A DNA stretch of 64,000 bases from Hymenobacter perfusus (GTDB lineage: Bacteria; Bacteroidota; Bacteroidia; Cytophagales; Hymenobacteraceae), in assembly GCF_003944765.1 (NCBI RefSeq), contig NZ_RWIU01000002.1, positions 805,159 to 869,158 of the forward strand, given 5' to 3'. A program made the translations under genes and the position numbers. A model generated the notes under the pieces. It was given only the letters and a program-made list of their open reading frames with translations, was not told the origin of the DNA and did no database searches. Shown in pieces: positions 16,114 to 25,833 of the stretch (position 1 is its first letter; each line of letters opens with the position of its first letter).

Positions 16114-16950
16114 TTAGTAGCCAGCACGATTTTCCTGTTCCGCCGCGCACAACTGTCGCAGGAGTGAATGACTGGCTGAGTGAAACCGGGCCGTGCCTAC
16201 CATCTCCACCGCCCGAATCCCGGCCACGTTAGCCGTAAATACCGCCTCTGCCCGGAGTAATTCGTCCGGCTGGTACAGGCCCGCCTGCCACTCAATGCCC
16301 AGTGCAGTGGCCACTGCCCGCAGGTGCGACAGGCGCGTGCCCGCCACCCCGCCAGCTGCTTCCGCCGGCACGTACACGGTGCCGTGGCTGATCCAGCCGA
16401 TGGCCGCCGCCACCGTTTCGGCTACGTGGCCGCTGCCCGATAGCAGAATCACCTCATCTAGTTCGCGCTGTTGCCGTTCCCGGGCCGCCAGCACGTAAGT
16501 GAGGGCATTGGGGCCTTTGCAGAACGATACCGGTGAGTAATGCAGGAGCACTGTTTCGGCGAAGTCGCACCGCAGGATGGGCTTTTCGGCGGGGGCGAAG
16601 GGCTGGGTGGTCAGCAGCCAGTGGGCTTGCTTGGTGGTGGGTGTGTAGAGGCCACCGCCGCCGCGCCAGAGCTGCAGCCGGATGCGCTGCAGCGGCTCCG
16701 GGGCGGTGCCGGCTAGGTGGTGCACAGTGGCGGTGAGGGCCGGGCCGGTGGCCAGGGCCGGGGGCAGCTGCAGGCCCAGGGCGGCGGCGGCCCGCTGCAT
16801 GCGCGCCAAGTGGTAGGGCAGGTAGCGCAGCCCCGCCGGCTCCCAGACCAGCGTCTCGAAAAAACCGTCGTTGAAGTACAGGCCCCGGTTGGGCAGCGGC
16901 AGGCGCACCGCGTCGGCCGGTATCAGCTCGCCGTTATAAAGCACCATCAT
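16114..16950 (-). CDS. Class IV PLP-dependent aminotransferase
   Basis: Protein of 278 residues, fold type IV like branched-chain aminotransferase or 4-amino-4-deoxychorismate lyase. It shows NRGLYFNDGFFETLVWEP (the R-G-x-x-F-x-D-G-x-F-E-T motif), RMQRAAAALGL, the PLP Lys in SFCKGPNALTYVLA, and LSGSGHVAETVAAAIGW where the family has E-x-x-x-x-N. The usual N-x-F is altered to I-G-W. The FxDGxFET start favours the lyase (PabC) branch, but no folate gene is adjacent, so the substrate is left open. Confidence 0.82.
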   Translation of the reverse strand: MMVLYNGELIPADAVRLPLPNRGLYFNDGFFETLVWEPAGLRYLPYHLARMQRAAAALGLQLPPALATGPALTATVHHLAGTAPEPLQRIRLQLWRGGGGLYTPTTKQAHWLLTTQPFAPAEKPILRCDFAETVLLHYSPVSFCKGPNALTYVLAARERQQRELDEVILLSGSGHVAETVAAAIGWISHGTVYVPAEAAGGVAGTRLSHLRAVATALGIEWQAGLYQPDELLRAEAVFTANVAGIRAVEMVGTARFHSASHSLLRQLCAAEQENRAGY

Positions 16951-17213
16951 GCCCGCAAAGAAAGCAGGCCCGGCCGGAACAGGTCAAGACAGATCGGCTA
17001 AGACGCCTCCGGCCGGCTTACTGCAACCAGATAGACAATTGCGAAACACCGAAAATGAGGTGCACTCTGCCGCCGCTACAGATTTTGTTGATTTATTTCT
17101 GACAGCCTAAGCCGCTGAAAACTTGCTGCTCCGGCGCAAAAAGCGGCTTTGCAATACCAAGGTTCCCCGTGGAACATTTTGAGGTTCCACGATTTTGATT
17201 ATTATCTGAGAGC

Positions 17214-18356
17214 CTACAGCAGCCCGAACCGCTTGCCCGGCAGCGCCTTCAGCACGTTCCGGAATTCCAGGCCCAGCAGGAGGGAAGCCACCTGATGCAC
17301 TGGCTGCTGCGCTTTCCAGGCCAGCGTGTCGAGGTGTTCCTCGCGGTTGGGGGCGGCTTGCAGCACCAGCAGCAGCTGCAGCTCCTCGGGCGTGAAATCC
17401 AGCGGGTCGTAGGTGGCGGGGCTTTTGGGCTTGCCGGTGAGGTGCAACGCCAGGTCCCAGTTGAGCAGCTGCTCAATGTCCGCAGGCTCGGAGTAGAGGG
17501 CGGCGCGGTTGGCTTTGATTAGTTCGTGGCAGCCTTCGGAAGCCGCCGAGCCCAGCGGGCCGGGCACGGCCAGCACGTCCCGGTCGTAGCCCAAGGCCAG
17601 GTCGGCGGTGATGAGGGCACCGCCTTTTTTGGCGGCTTCCACTACTACGGTGCCGTCGGAGAGGCCGGCAATAATGCGGTTCCTCGACGGAAAATTGTAT
17701 TTGTCGGGCTGGGTGCCGAAGGGAAATTCGGTGAGCAAGCCGCCCTGGGTGAGCATCTTCTCAGCGGTTTTGCGGTGTACGGCCGGGTAGAGCACGTCTA
17801 GGCCGGTAGCCATGACGCCCACGGTTTCCAGGCCTTCCTGCAGTGCGGCGCGGTGGGCGGCTATGTCTATGCCGTAAGCCAGGCCGCTGACGATGAGCGG
17901 TTTGTGCGAGGCCACGCCCTTGATGAGCCGCTCGGTTTGCTCGCGGCCGTAGTCGGTGGCCTGGCGGGTGCCCACGATGGCCAGGGTTTTGGGCTGGTTG
18001 AGGTCGGCGGTGCCCTGGTAGTAGAGCAGGGCGGGCGCATCGGGAATCAGCTTGAGGCGGGCTGGAAACTGCTTGCTGGTGTAGAACAGCAGCTGCACGC
18101 CGTCCTTCTCTGCCCGGCGCAGACTGGCCTCGGCCTGGTTCAAGGCTTCAGTGCGCGACTTGCCCGAGAGGATGGCCGCCGTAGCCGGCCCCACGCCCGG
18201 AATCTTCAGCAGCTTGCCCGGCGGCAGGTGCAGCACGTTCCGCGCCGAGCCCCCGTAGCTCATCAGCTGCCGCGTCAGCTGCGGCCCGATGTTGGGAAAA
18301 AGCGTGAGGGCGACTTCGTGGAGGAGGGTGTCGTCGGGAGAATTTTTTTGGAGCAT
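17214..18356 (-). CDS. dprA: DNA-processing protein DprA
   Basis: Binds incoming single-stranded DNA in transformation and loads RecA. The protein has 380 residues. An N-terminal helix-hairpin-helix region (LLKIPGVGPATAAILSGK) is followed by the Rossmann-like core with AIVGTRQATDYG, IVSGLAYGIDIAAHRAAL, VGVMATGLDVLYP, PSRNRIIAGLSDGTVVVEA and KKGGALITADLAL. A C-terminal winged-helix-like tail (VHQVASLLLGLEF) completes it. All core motifs are present. It stands alone; the membrane-protein gene upstream on the same strand ends 8 bases away, suggesting a shared transcript. Confidence 0.97.
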   Translation of the reverse strand: MLQKNSPDDTLLHEVALTLFPNIGPQLTRQLMSYGGSARNVLHLPPGKLLKIPGVGPATAAILSGKSRTEALNQAEASLRRAEKDGVQLLFYTSKQFPARLKLIPDAPALLYYQGTADLNQPKTLAIVGTRQATDYGREQTERLIKGVASHKPLIVSGLAYGIDIAAHRAALQEGLETVGVMATGLDVLYPAVHRKTAEKMLTQGGLLTEFPFGTQPDKYNFPSRNRIIAGLSDGTVVVEAAKKGGALITADLALGYDRDVLAVPGPLGSAASEGCHELIKANRAALYSEPADIEQLLNWDLALHLTGKPKSPATYDPLDFTPEELQLLLVLQAAPNREEHLDTLAWKAQQPVHQVASLLLGLEFRNVLKALPGKRFGLL

Positions 18357-18364
18357 AATCTTGT

Positions 18365-18964
18365 CTAGCGGTCAACAGAACTTCTTGCTTTATGTACAGA
18401 AGTGGTATTGACGGCTTGCCACGGGGCTTGAAACACACTATCATCAGTTACAGGTCGACTCCACTGAATGCCTGGCAAAAGCGGAGTGATAATAACCCGT
18501 CGTGGCTCGCCGCCCCATAGGGTATGGAGCAGTTGCTGAGCTACAACCCGGTTTCCCCAACGGTAATGGATAGTATGTGTATACCAAGTATATCTTTCAA
18601 ACGGGGTACGTAACTGGGCAGTAAATACATCTTCAAGGATGATAACGGTATAGCGAACATTCAAGAAGATGTTGTGGGTGGGATAACTAATGTATGACTT
18701 GATAGAATATGCCAATTGGAGGGCTAAAAGCGGCACCCAAAGCAGCCACGGTATAGATTTCCAGAGCCACGGTAAAATCTTGGTAGATGATCTAAGCCAC
18801 TGCGTAGCTGGGATGACCAAGAACCATAGACCCCATCTAGGTAGATAAGTTAGCTGAATCGGGTTAAATTCTAGCGGAGTGAATGTGATTAGCAGTACAA
18901 GTACTAAGCTGACTAACCAAATTGTTGTAATGAATTGATTGACGTGTTTTTCGCTGTAAGTCAA
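18365..18964 (-). CDS. Hypothetical membrane protein
   Basis: Protein of 199 residues with about three hydrophobic helices in the first 90 (IWLVSLVLVLLITF, WGLWFLVIPATQW, WLLWVPLLALQLAY), then a soluble part rich in Trp, Tyr and Thr. Base composition is lower in GC than the flanking genes. It stops 8 bases ahead of dprA on the same strand. No family recognised; the lower GC suggests either relaxed constraint or recent arrival. Confidence 0.6.
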   Translation of the reverse strand: MTYSEKHVNQFITTIWLVSLVLVLLITFTPLEFNPIQLTYLPRWGLWFLVIPATQWLRSSTKILPWLWKSIPWLLWVPLLALQLAYSIKSYISYPTHNIFLNVRYTVIILEDVFTAQLRTPFERYTWYTHTIHYRWGNRVVAQQLLHTLWGGEPRRVIITPLLPGIQWSRPVTDDSVFQAPWQAVNTTSVHKARSSVDR

Positions 18965-19004
18965 TTTATTGAATTGTATAAATGTGTAATATACATCCTC
19001 TTGT

Positions 19005-19367
19005 CTACCCCTGCTGCGCCTTCCCGATAGTGTCCAGTTCCTTCTTCATGGTCACCATGAACTTGCGGATTTTTTCCAGGCTCTGGATGACGTCGATTTT
19101 TTCCTTGAGCTGGGGGCCTTTCTGCTTGAGCATGTCGCGGGCGCCGGGGATGGTGTAGCCGCGCTCCTTTACCAGGTGGTAAATCGTGCGGAAAATGTCC
19201 ACGTCCTGGGGCGTGTAGAGGCGGTTGCCCTTCTTGCTTTTGCGCGGCCGCAGTTCCTCAAACTCCGTCTCCCAGAACCGGATCAAGGACGGGGCCACGT
19301 TGAACTGGGCCGCCACCTCGCCGATGGTGAAGTACTGCTTCTCGATTTCGCGGTCTTTGTAGGGCAT
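19005..19367 (-). CDS. MerR-family transcriptional regulator
   Basis: Protein of 120 residues. The N-terminal winged helix is typical MerR (YFTIGEVAAQFNVAPSLIRFWE, then RKSKKGNRLYTPQDVDIFRTI). A short dimerisation helix follows (EKIDVIQSLEKIRKFMVTMK). There is no Cys-containing effector loop, so it is not a metal sensor. It belongs to the small MerR group common in Bacteroidota. A palindromic repeat separates it from the divergent alaS. Confidence 0.9.
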   Translation of the reverse strand: MPYKDREIEKQYFTIGEVAAQFNVAPSLIRFWETEFEELRPRKSKKGNRLYTPQDVDIFRTIYHLVKERGYTIPGARDMLKQKGPQLKEKIDVIQSLEKIRKFMVTMKKELDTIGKAQQG

Positions 19368-19371
19368 GATG

Positions 19372-19467
19372 TAGTAATGAGGACTGAGTACAAAGTACTG
19401 AGTCGGTGCCGGAATACCGGCCGCTGAAACAATGTCTCATTACCCGGTACGCAATACTCAATACCTT
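19372..19467. repeat. Low-complexity palindrome, family D
   Basis: Imperfect inverted repeat with arms of the type gtagtaatgaggactgagta and tacgcaatactcaatacc, in the space between merR and alaS. It resembles other D-type copies in being built from short trinucleotide-like blocks (gtaatgag, actgagt). Confidence 0.5.
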
Positions 19468-19468
19468 T

Positions 19469-19476
19469 TACCTTTG
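19469..19476 (+). promoter_or_regulatory. Bacteroidota-type -7 promoter element for alaS
   Basis: TACCTTTG exactly matches TAnnTTTG. It lies 104 bases before the alaS ATG and directly after the family D repeat, giving a leader of about 95 bases. Confidence 0.5.
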
Positions 19477-19580
19477 CCGGCGGCGCAATTCCTGTTGATT
19501 GCGAAAAGTAGCCAAAATACCGGCTGCGGCCAATTCTAACGAACCCTACGCGTCGCGAAGCCTGCCTCCGCGCTACTCTT

Positions 19581-22265
19581 ATGTCACTCCCTACCGCCTC
19601 CCACGTCCGCCAGCAGTTCCTGGACTTCTTCGCCTCCAAAGGCCACCACATCGTGCCCTCGGCCCCCATTGTGGTGAAGGACGACCCCACGCTGCTGTTT
19701 ATCAACTCGGGCATGGCCCCATTCAAGGACTATTTCCTGGGCAACAAGCCCGCGCCCTTCAAGCGCATCGCCGACACCCAGAAGTGCCTGCGCGTGAGCG
19801 GCAAGCACAACGACCTGGAAGAGGTGGGCTACGACACCTACCACCACACCATGTTCGAGATGCTCGGCAACTGGTCGTTTGGGGATTATTTCAAGAAGGA
19901 CGCCATTGCCTGGGCCTGGGAGCTGCTCACCGACGTGTTCAAGCTGGAAAAGGACCGCCTCTACGTGACTTATTTCGAGGGCGACAAGGCCGACGGCACC
20001 GCCGCCGATACCGAAACCCAGGACCTCTGGCGCCAGTACACCACCGACGACCGGATTCTGCCCGGCAACAAGAAGGACAACTTCTGGGAGATGGGCGACA
20101 CCGGCCCGTGTGGTCCGTGCACCGAAATCCACATCGATTTGCGCTCCGAACAGGAGCGGGCCGCCACGCCCGGCCGCGACCTGGTAAACGCCGACCATCC
20201 GCAGGTGGTGGAAATCTGGAACAACGTGTTCATGGAGTTCCAGCGCCTGGCCGATAAGTCTTTGATCAAGCTACCCGAGCAGAGCGTGGACACCGGCATG
20301 GGCTTCGAGCGCCTGATGATGGCCGTGTCGGGCGTGAAGTCCAACTACGACACCGACGTATTCCAGCCGCTGATCAAGTTCATTGCCAGTGAGGTAGGCC
20401 TGGAGTACCACGGCACCGCCCCGGCCACCGTGAACGACCAGCCGGCCACCGAAAATGAGAAAACGGACATTGCCATCCGCGTTATTGCCGACCACATCCG
20501 CACCATCAGCTTCGCCATTTCCGATGGGCAGCTGCCGAGCAACGTGAAGGCCGGCTACGTGATTCGGCGAATTCTGCGCCGGGCCGTGCGCTACGCATTT
20601 TCGTCGCTGGGCCAGAAGCAGCCCTTCCTCTACAAGATTGTGCCCGTGCTGGCCGACCAGATGGCCGGCATCTTCCCCGAGCTGAAGCAGCAGCAGCAGT
20701 TTGTGCAGCGCGTGGTGGAGGAAGAGGAAATTGCCTTCCTCAAAACCCTCGAAAACGGCCTGCGCCGCCTGGAAACCCTGGAAGAAGGTTTCCGCCAGAA
20801 CGGCAGCCGCATCGACGGCAAAACTGCCTTCGAGCTGTCCGATACCTTCGGCTTTCCGCTGGACCTCACTGCCCTCATTGCCCGCGAAAAGGGTTTGAGC
20901 GTGGACGAGGAAGGCTTCAAGAAGGAGCTGGAGCAGCAGAAAAGCCGCAGCCGCAACGCCCAGGAAACCGAGCAGAGCGACTGGACCGTGGTGCGCGAAT
21001 CCGAAGAGCAGCCCGCCTTTGTGGGCTACGACCAGGAGCAGGCCCCGGCCCGCATCCTGCGCTACCGCCGCACCGACCGCAAAGGCAAAACCGAGTACCA
21101 GGTGGTGCTCGACCAGACGCCGTTCTACGCCGAGTCGGGCGGGCAGATTGGCGACACCGGCTACCTGGAGTCGCCGCTGAGCAAGGTGCGCGTGCTCGAC
21201 ACGAAAAAGGAAAACGACCTCATCGTACACACCGTGCTGGAGCTGCCCCAGGACCTCGACGCTGAGTTCACGGCCCGCTACGACCACGCCCGCCGCGCCC
21301 AGATTCAGCGCAACCACTCCGCCACCCACCTGCTGCAGGCCGCGTTGCGCGAAATAGTGGGCAGCCACGTAGCCCAGAAAGGCTCCCTGGTAAACGAGAA
21401 GCTGCTGCGCTTCGACTTCTCGCACTTCACCAAAGTCACCGACGACCAGCTGCGCCAGGTAGAGACGCTGGTCAACGCCCGCATCCGCCAGCAGATTCCG
21501 CTGGATGAGCGCCGCAACGTGCCCATCCACGATGCTAAAGCCCTCGGGGCCACGGCTCTGTTCGGGGAGAAATACGGCGAGTTCGTGCGCGTCATCACCT
21601 TCGACCGGGAGTTTTCGGTAGAGCTGTGCGGCGGCTGCCACGTGCGCACCACCGGCGACATCGGCTTCTTCAAAATCACGAGTGAAAGCGCCGTGGGTGC
21701 GGGTGTGCGCCGCATCGAAGCCGTGACGGCCGAGGCCGCCGAAGCCTTCGTGAACCAGCAGCTGGACTTGCTGGCCCAGGTGCGCGAGGCCCTCGGCAAC
21801 CCCCAGCACCTGCTACCCGGCATCGAGAAGCAGACCGAGGAAATTGCCACCCTGCGCAAGCAGATCGAGCAGTTCGCCCAGCAGAGCATCAACCAGCAGA
21901 AAGACCAGCTGGCCGGCCAGGTGAAGGCGCTGCACGGCGTGAACTTCCTGGCCGCCCAGGTGCAGGCCACCTCCGCCGACGGCCTCAAAACCCTGGCCTT
22001 CAACCTGCGCCAGGCCGTACCCAACTTAGTTCTGGTTCTTGGTGCCGAAATCGAAGGTAAGCCCCAGTTGGCCGTGATGCTCGACGACGAGCTGGTGAAG
22101 GGTGGCAAGCTCAACGCCAGCACGCTGGTGCGCGAGCTGGCCAAGGAAATCCAGGGCGGCGGCGGCGGACAGCCGTTCTTCGCCACGGCCGGCGGCAAAA
22201 ACGCGGCCGGCCTGGGCGCGGCCATTGCTAAGGCCGAAGGCCTGATTGGCGGCCTGCTGGGATAA
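19581..22265 (+). CDS. alaS: Alanine--tRNA ligase
   Basis: Charges tRNA-Ala and hydrolyses mischarged Ser/Gly. The protein has 894 residues, full length. The class II catalytic core carries LLFINSGMAPFKDYF, HTMFEMLGNWSFGDYFK and GMGFERLMMAVSG. The editing domain has the zinc motif HSATHLL with Cys-Gly-Gly-Cys-His (ELCGGCHVRTTGDIG). The C-Ala oligomerisation domain ends in GGGGGQPFFATAGGKN. Nothing is missing. Start at MSLPTASHVRQQFLDFF. Confidence 0.99.
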   Translation: MSLPTASHVRQQFLDFFASKGHHIVPSAPIVVKDDPTLLFINSGMAPFKDYFLGNKPAPFKRIADTQKCLRVSGKHNDLEEVGYDTYHHTMFEMLGNWSFGDYFKKDAIAWAWELLTDVFKLEKDRLYVTYFEGDKADGTAADTETQDLWRQYTTDDRILPGNKKDNFWEMGDTGPCGPCTEIHIDLRSEQERAATPGRDLVNADHPQVVEIWNNVFMEFQRLADKSLIKLPEQSVDTGMGFERLMMAVSGVKSNYDTDVFQPLIKFIASEVGLEYHGTAPATVNDQPATENEKTDIAIRVIADHIRTISFAISDGQLPSNVKAGYVIRRILRRAVRYAFSSLGQKQPFLYKIVPVLADQMAGIFPELKQQQQFVQRVVEEEEIAFLKTLENGLRRLETLEEGFRQNGSRIDGKTAFELSDTFGFPLDLTALIAREKGLSVDEEGFKKELEQQKSRSRNAQETEQSDWTVVRESEEQPAFVGYDQEQAPARILRYRRTDRKGKTEYQVVLDQTPFYAESGGQIGDTGYLESPLSKVRVLDTKKENDLIVHTVLELPQDLDAEFTARYDHARRAQIQRNHSATHLLQAALREIVGSHVAQKGSLVNEKLLRFDFSHFTKVTDDQLRQVETLVNARIRQQIPLDERRNVPIHDAKALGATALFGEKYGEFVRVITFDREFSVELCGGCHVRTTGDIGFFKITSESAVGAGVRRIEAVTAEAAEAFVNQQLDLLAQVREALGNPQHLLPGIEKQTEEIATLRKQIEQFAQQSINQQKDQLAGQVKALHGVNFLAAQVQATSADGLKTLAFNLRQAVPNLVLVLGAEIEGKPQLAVMLDDELVKGGKLNASTLVRELAKEIQGGGGGQPFFATAGGKNAAGLGAAIAKAEGLIGGLLG

Positions 22266-22287
22266 ATCAGGCACTGGTAGAGTTGTG

Positions 22288-22356
22288 AAAAAGCAGTTTT
22301 TAATCGGATATTCAGGCTGGAATTACAGCTGGATATTCGATTGAAAACTGCTTTTT
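22288..22356 (+). terminator. Long hairpin terminator after alaS
   Basis: A 28-base stem (22288-22315 with 22329-22356), nearly perfect with a few G-T pairs, starting aaaaagcag and ending ctgcttttt. It lies 23 bases after the alaS stop and 13 before the next ATG. Confidence 0.8.
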
Positions 22357-22368
22357 TATTGCGCTTCG

Positions 22369-23112
22369 ATGCTTTATCGTGTTACGTTGGGTATACTGTT
22401 GCTGAGCTGGCTGCTGAAGCCGCATGATATTGTTGCTCAGACGGAAAACCGTAAGATGTTTGTGTTTTATTCCGTTCAGCATCAGCCCTTATCTTCTTCT
22501 AAAGGTGCTAGCTATGCTATTGAAACAGAGTATTTGGATAGTGTCAGAGCTACGGAACGTGTGTACTGGGCCCCGCAGAAACTTCGGGAAACTGCCACCT
22601 TCTCCAACCTCCGCCTGCGCCGCCGCGACGGAGAAACAATAGTCTACTATAATGACGGTACCATAAAACGGCGGGAGCAGTACCGTGATGGTGTCCGGCA
22701 GGGGGAAGGGTTTGCCTATTATCCAAATGGCAAACTGCGCCGACACGACAGATACGATGACCGAAGCAGGAAATCTGAGGAGTGCTTCGATGCTGTCGGA
22801 AACTCAGTTGACTGTGATACACTGGCTCTTCGAGACGTTTGTCCGAATGCTGAAATAATGCCGGGAAAAAGCGCGCCGATATATTTCCCAAGCAAGGCAT
22901 TGAAGCTCGGAATAGAAGGAGTCGTGAAAGTCAACTTTACAGTAAGCCGAACCGGACAATTAGCAGATGTGCAGATAGTAGAATCTCCTTCCCATATCCT
23001 GAGCGCCGCCGCAGTAGATGCCATACGCCGCGCAAAGTGGAGCATCCGGTTGGATAACTGTGACCCGGTAGACGTCCGCTACACAATTCCCATCACCTTT
23101 GCCATCAAATAA
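22369..23112 (+). CDS. Secreted protein with MORN-like repeats and a TonB C-terminal domain
   Basis: Protein of 247 residues with a signal peptide (LLLSWLLKPHDIVAQ). The middle has two YwqK/MORN-like repeats (YYNDGTIKRREQYRDG, YYPNGKLRRHDRYDD). The last ~85 residues are a TonB_C domain: ALKLGIEGVVKVNFTVSRTG, DVQIVESPSH, AAAVDAIRRAKWS, YTIPITFAI. With no N-terminal membrane anchor or Pro-rich linker it is unlikely to be a classical energy transducer; similar proteins are common in Bacteroidota. Lower GC than its neighbours. Confidence 0.8.
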   Translation: MLYRVTLGILLLSWLLKPHDIVAQTENRKMFVFYSVQHQPLSSSKGASYAIETEYLDSVRATERVYWAPQKLRETATFSNLRLRRRDGETIVYYNDGTIKRREQYRDGVRQGEGFAYYPNGKLRRHDRYDDRSRKSEECFDAVGNSVDCDTLALRDVCPNAEIMPGKSAPIYFPSKALKLGIEGVVKVNFTVSRTGQLADVQIVESPSHILSAAAVDAIRRAKWSIRLDNCDPVDVRYTIPITFAIK

Positions 23113-23132
23113 ATTTCCACTCACCTTATTCT

Positions 23133-24104
23133 ATGCGCCTTTCTACGCTCTTGCTTTCGGCCGGCCTGCTCGCCGGGCTGACCACCACGGCCGCCTCGGC
23201 CCAAACGTTCAAGGACCCCGGCTCCTACAACAACTTCATCGTGAGCGAGCAGCGGGCCATGCTCAAGAAAAACCTGCGCTACATCAGCAAATCGGCCCAT
23301 TCCGACAACGAGAAGAAGATTGATGCCAAGCGCCAGGACCTGGTGAAGCAGACGGAAGCCTCCTTACAGAAGCTTGCTAGGCTGCCTGCCTTCGAAGATG
23401 ATAAAGGCTTCAAAGAGCAGACCACCGAAGCCTTTTACCAGCTGCTGAAGGTGTATTCCGAGGATTATAAGGCCGTGGATCTGCTGGCCGCCACCCGTAC
23501 GGCTACCGTGGAGAACATGGAGCAGTACTTCAAGCTCCAGGAACTAGCCGAAGCTAAGCTGCAGGTGGTGAATGATTCAGTGGACGCGGCCCAGGCTCGG
23601 TTCGCGCGCCGCCACAACATGACCATTTCGGAGGACCCCGAGGGCAAGCGGCTGGCCCAGTACATGCGGCAGGTATCGGAGGTGAACGGCTACCAGCACA
23701 AGGTGTACCTGGCCCAGTTCCGCATCGAAAAAGCCAGTGCCCGCCTCATCGATGCCCTTAATGCGCAGGATGCCGCCGCTTTCGAGCAGGCCCGCGTGCA
23801 GCTGGCCACCGATGCCCAGACTGCCACTACTGAGCTGACGGCTATTGCACCCTTTCGCGGCAAGGATGCCCACTACCGCGACGCGGCCCGCAACATGGTG
23901 AAATATTACGGTGCCTTCGCCCAGGCCCAGGCTGTGCAGATGAAGGAGCTGCTGGAGCGCAAAGACCGGTTCACCAAAGCCGATGCCGACCGCATGAACG
24001 GCTTGGTCAGTGGCTACAATACCCAGAACCAGAAGCTGGTAGCCGCCTACAACCAGGCCGGTAACGCCTTGCAGGACACGTACATTCCGGTTTTTAATGA
24101 TTGA
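23133..24104 (+). CDS. LIC11966-like secreted helical protein
   Basis: Protein of 323 residues with a signal peptide (AGLTTTAASAQ). The mature part is almost wholly helical and charged, starting YNNFIVSEQRAMLKKNLRYI, which resembles the LIC11966 family of surface proteins as I remember it. No membrane span after the signal. It begins 20 bases after the TonB-domain gene, so cotranscription is likely. Function unknown. Confidence 0.6.
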   Translation: MRLSTLLLSAGLLAGLTTTAASAQTFKDPGSYNNFIVSEQRAMLKKNLRYISKSAHSDNEKKIDAKRQDLVKQTEASLQKLARLPAFEDDKGFKEQTTEAFYQLLKVYSEDYKAVDLLAATRTATVENMEQYFKLQELAEAKLQVVNDSVDAAQARFARRHNMTISEDPEGKRLAQYMRQVSEVNGYQHKVYLAQFRIEKASARLIDALNAQDAAAFEQARVQLATDAQTATTELTAIAPFRGKDAHYRDAARNMVKYYGAFAQAQAVQMKELLERKDRFTKADADRMNGLVSGYNTQNQKLVAAYNQAGNALQDTYIPVFND

Positions 24105-24279
24105 GGAAGTCCTCATGGGCTGCCTTTGCCACCGGAAGGAAGCTGGAATAATCAGCGCAGAGAGTTAACCCGGATTCCTCTTGTTCGTCGGAGTAGCCGC
24201 GCTATGGCTCCGCCGGAATAGTGCTTACTTTGCACCAGAAATCAGCGCAATCAGCAAAATCTGCGCGAATCTGTGATCC

Positions 24280-25737
24280 ATGGACGACAGCATCAAATCA
24301 AAATACCAGCCCGTAATCGGCCTTGAAGTACACGCCCAGCTGCTCACGCGCAGCAAAATGTATTCCTCCGACGAAAACGAGTACGGCGCTTTGCCCAATA
24401 ATAACCTGAGCGTCATTACGCTGGGCCACCCCGGCACACTGCCGCGCGTGAACTACTCGGCCGTGGAGTTTGCCATGAAAATGGGCCTGGCCACCAACTG
24501 CCACATCCGCCGCGACAACCTGTTTGCGCGCAAAAACTACTTCTACCCCGACCTACCGAAGGGCTATCAAATCACCCAGGACAAAACCCCGATCTGTCAC
24601 GATGGCCACGTCGATATCCGGCTGGCGGATGGCTCGGTGAAAAAAATCGGGGTGACGCGCATCCACATGGAGGAGGACGCGGGCAAGAGCATGCACTTGG
24701 CCGGCGAGGTGGAAACCCTCGTGGACCTGAACCGGGCCGGGGTGCCGCTGATCGAAATCGTGAGTGAGCCGGATATCCGGAACGCGGAGGAAGCCTACGC
24801 CTACCTGGCCGAAATCAAGAAGCTGGTGGAATACCTGGGCATCTGCGACGGCAACATGGAGGAAGGCTCCCTGCGCTGCGACGCCAACATTTCGGTAATG
24901 CGCAAAGACGCTACCGAGTTTGGCGTGAAGGTGGAGGTGAAGAACATGAACTCCTTCCGCAATGTGCAGCGGGCCATTGAGTACGAAATTGAGCGGCAGA
25001 TTGCGCTGGTGGAAGCCGGCGAAGTCATCGACAGCGAAACCCGAGGCTTCGACGCGGCCACCGGTACCACCAACGGCCAGCGCAGCAAGGAAACCATGAA
25101 CGACTACCGGTACTTCCCGGAGCCGGACCTGCCGCCCGTTATCATTTCTGACGAGTGGCTGCACCGCGTGCAGGCCGAGCTGCCGGCCCTGCCGCAGCAG
25201 CTCTACGCCCGCTTCACCGGCGAGCTGGGTCTCTCGGATTATGATGCCACGGTGCTGACAGCTGAAAAGGAAGTGGCTCTGTTCTTTGACGAACTGACCC
25301 GCCTGACGCCCAACGCCAAAGCCGCCGCCAACTGGGTAACCGGCCCGGTGAAGGCCTATCTCAACGAGCGCGCCCTCACCCTCGACCAGTTCCCGCTCAC
25401 CACGCAGCACCTGGCCGATATCATTCAGCTCATCGACGAGAATAAGGTGGGCCACTCGGTAGCCAGCAAGCAGCTGTTCCCGTTCCTGCTAGAAAACTCC
25501 GCGCACACCGCCGCCGCCGCCGCCGAGGCCCAGGGCCTGCTCCAGCAGTCCGACGCCGGGGCGTTGGAAACGATGATTCAGCAGGTGCTGGATGCCAACC
25601 CGGCCAAAGTGGCCGAGTACCGCGCCGGCAAGAAGAGCCTCACGGGCATGTTCATGGGCGAGCTGATGAAGCTCACCGGCGGCAAAGCCGACCCCAAACT
25701 AGCCAACCAGCTTCTGCGCCAGAAACTCGACGCGTAA
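24280..25737 (+). CDS. gatB: Asp/Glu-tRNA(Asn/Gln) amidotransferase subunit B
   Basis: Subunit of the GatCAB complex that converts Glu-tRNA-Gln and Asp-tRNA-Asn to the correct amide. The protein has 485 residues, full length. Motifs: VIGLEVHAQLLTRSKMYS, LGHPGTLPRVN, NYFYPDLPKGYQITQ, RIHMEEDAGKS, DLNRAGVPLIEIVSEPD, MEEGSLRCDANIS and the YqeY-like C-terminal tail domain (GMFMGELMKLTGGKADPKLAN). Start at MDDSIKSKYQPV. GatA and GatC are not in view. A strong terminator follows. Confidence 0.99.
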   Translation: MDDSIKSKYQPVIGLEVHAQLLTRSKMYSSDENEYGALPNNNLSVITLGHPGTLPRVNYSAVEFAMKMGLATNCHIRRDNLFARKNYFYPDLPKGYQITQDKTPICHDGHVDIRLADGSVKKIGVTRIHMEEDAGKSMHLAGEVETLVDLNRAGVPLIEIVSEPDIRNAEEAYAYLAEIKKLVEYLGICDGNMEEGSLRCDANISVMRKDATEFGVKVEVKNMNSFRNVQRAIEYEIERQIALVEAGEVIDSETRGFDAATGTTNGQRSKETMNDYRYFPEPDLPPVIISDEWLHRVQAELPALPQQLYARFTGELGLSDYDATVLTAEKEVALFFDELTRLTPNAKAAANWVTGPVKAYLNERALTLDQFPLTTQHLADIIQLIDENKVGHSVASKQLFPFLLENSAHTAAAAAEAQGLLQQSDAGALETMIQQVLDANPAKVAEYRAGKKSLTGMFMGELMKLTGGKADPKLANQLLRQKLDA

Positions 25738-25756
25738 GCAGTTCTGTTACGATGTG

Positions 25757-25790
25757 AAAAGCCACCAACCGTCCAGTTGGTGGCTTTTTT
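25757..25790 (+). terminator. Rho-independent terminator after gatB
   Basis: Perfect 13-bp stem aaaagccaccaac / gttggtggctttt with a six-base loop and a T-run, 20 bases after the stop. Confidence 0.9.
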
Positions 25791-25833
25791 TGGTGTAGGA
25801 GCTGTTTAGAATGTCGCCGCAGTCAGTAGAAAC

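Noticed and set aside
16950..17214. Gene or tRNA in the gap before dprA
   Set aside because: No open frame with codon bias and no cloverleaf; only a small inverted repeat gtggaac/gttccac at 17170-17191.
20271..21809. 512-codon open frame antisense to alaS
   Set aside because: AlaS is unmistakable in the other strand; the antisense frame is a by-product of GC-rich third positions.
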